From the NCBI GenBank assembly GCA_946479005.1, contig CAMLEM010000118.1, positions 1 through 6,028 on the forward strand: DNA of 6,028 nt. The letters are read 5' to 3'. Source of the DNA: an uncultured Chitinophagaceae bacterium (GTDB taxonomy: Bacteria > Bacteroidota > Bacteroidia > Chitinophagales > Chitinophagaceae). Below are positions 5,265-6,028 of the stretch, piece after piece. The translations under genes were made by a program, and so were the position numbers. The notes beneath the pieces are model-generated. The model ran no database searches. It was not told the DNA's origin and saw only the letters and a list, made by a program, of their open reading frames with translations. Numbering within the stretch: the first letter of the stretch is position 1; the number at the start of each line of letters is the position of its first letter.

Positions 5265-6028
5265 TCAACGTATTACGTCCACATAACCGGTCAGCTGCTG
5301 CCTTCCGTTTTTCGGGTTCACAATATAATAGTAGGTACCAATGGGTACGGGCTTGCCGTTCACTGTGCCATCCCAGGGCTGCGAATAACCCACGGAATGG
5401 AAGACCGGCTGCCCATAACGGTTAAAGATATCCACCGTACAGCCGGGATAGGTCTCCAGGAAGGCGATCTCCCATTTATCGTGGACACCATCTCCGTTCG
5501 GGCTGAATATGTTCGGGATCAAAGGACTCTTCAAGACCTTCACGAACACCTGGTCTGATTTCACGCAACCTTTATCACTGGTAACAGTGAGTGTGTAAGT
5601 AATGTCGTAAGGCGGGGAAACCACCGCATTGGAAACATTCGGGTTGACAATCCCGATCGGCGGCGACCACAGGTAGGTGACAGGCATCGAGGCATTCATC
5701 GAAGGAGTGAGCGTTACCTGGCCGCCTTCCAGAACTACCTTATCCGGTCCCGCATTCGTGGGTGGCACGGGGAATACTTCAATGGTTTGTTCAATGTAAT
5801 TGCTGCAGCCATTGTTCCCGTTGTAAGTGAAACGGATCGTATGGATGCCCGCCCCTGCAGCGGCAGGATCGAACAATCCGCCCGCGCTGATCCCCGGACC
5901 GCTGAACACCCCTGTTCCCGGCAGACCATTGGTCATTGAGGCCTGTGTCACCTGGAAGGATGGCACATCCCCGCAAATGCCGCTGACCGGATCAAATTCC
6001 AGGGTAGGTGTGGCCAGCAGGGTGATAT
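5265..6028 (-). CDS. Secreted surface protein with Ig/PKD-like modules and gliding-motility C-terminal domain (partial)
   Basis: The last 253 residues of a probably much larger protein are present; the frame is open to base 6028 and the true start lies outside. A GTG at 5966 is internal and splits a domain, so it is not a credible start. Counting from the edge, residues 1-87 form an Ig-like module with GTGVFSGPGISAGGLFDPAA and a Cys18/Cys74 pair that could form a disulfide. Residues 88-165 form a PKD-like module (NAGPDKVVLEGGQVTLTP, then YLWSPP and YTLTVTS). Residues 168-253 are the gliding-motility-associated C-terminal domain: IPNIFSPNGDGVHDKWEI, VDIFNRYGQPVF, PWDGTVNGKPVPIGTYYYIV and a final GYVDVIR. 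This domain directs export through the type IX secretion system and usually marks adhesins or cell-surface enzymes. The PorP/SprF-like gene follows after 5 bp in the same operon. The functional N-terminal part is unseen, so the activity is unknown. Confidence 0.9.
   Translation of the reverse strand, partial: ITLLATPTLEFDPVSGICGDVPSFQVTQASMTNGLPGTGVFSGPGISAGGLFDPAAAGAGIHTIRFTYNGNNGCSNYIEQTIEVFPVPPTNAGPDKVVLEGGQVTLTPSMNASMPVTYLWSPPIGIVNPNVSNAVVSPPYDITYTLTVTSDKGCVKSDQVFVKVLKSPLIPNIFSPNGDGVHDKWEIAFLETYPGCTVDIFNRYGQPVFHSVGYSQPWDGTVNGKPVPIGTYYYIVNPKNGRQQLTGYVDVIR

Overview
The window looks like a chromosomal segment from a Bacteroidota bacterium, most likely of the Chitinophagaceae/Chitinophagales type. 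The strongest evidence is a gliding-motility-type C-terminal domain (a type IX secretion signal) next to a PorP/SprF-family outer-membrane protein. A BlaI/M56 regulatory pair of the form common in that phylum, a TAnnTTTG-like promoter and the scarcity of Shine-Dalgarno sequences agree with this. The family-level placement is inference; no rRNA or other marker gene is present.

Left block (1-1702, minus strand): three genes overlap head to tail, in transcription order a BKACE-type beta-keto acid cleavage enzyme (DUF849), a left-handed-beta-helix sugar O/N-acyltransferase of the NeuD/PglD type, and a family 2 glycosyltransferase that runs off the left edge. The overlaps (26 and 11 bp) suggest one translationally coupled operon, probably part of a larger surface-glycan locus. 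BKACE enzymes release an acyl-CoA and NeuD/PglD-type enzymes consume one, so the order suggests a dedicated acyl-CoA made for decorating a sugar.

Middle block (1703-4150): a 319-base divergent intergenic region carries a plausible Bacteroidota promoter with an inverted repeat (TACGA-N6-TCGTA) between its two elements. It is followed by a BlaI/MecI-family repressor and, 11 bp later, an M56 (BlaR1-type) membrane metallopeptidase. The peptidase core is intact, but the usual beta-lactam-binding sensor domain is absent. Its place is taken by a linker of about 100 residues and a charged helical region built on a 16-residue period. The repressor also lacks the Asn-Phe cleavage pair of staphylococcal BlaI. 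The pair is therefore probably a stress-sensing proteolytic switch whose signal is unknown, not a classical beta-lactamase regulator.

Right block (4222-6028, minus strand): a large secreted or surface protein, cut by the right edge, ends in Ig/PKD-like modules and a gliding-motility-associated C-terminal domain. A PorP/SprF-family protein begins 5 bp downstream. This is the familiar pairing of a type B type IX secretion substrate with a dedicated PorP/SprF-like partner. The middle and right operons converge on a 71-base gap with no convincing terminator.

No RNA genes, insertion sequences, CRISPR arrays, attachment sites or origins were seen.
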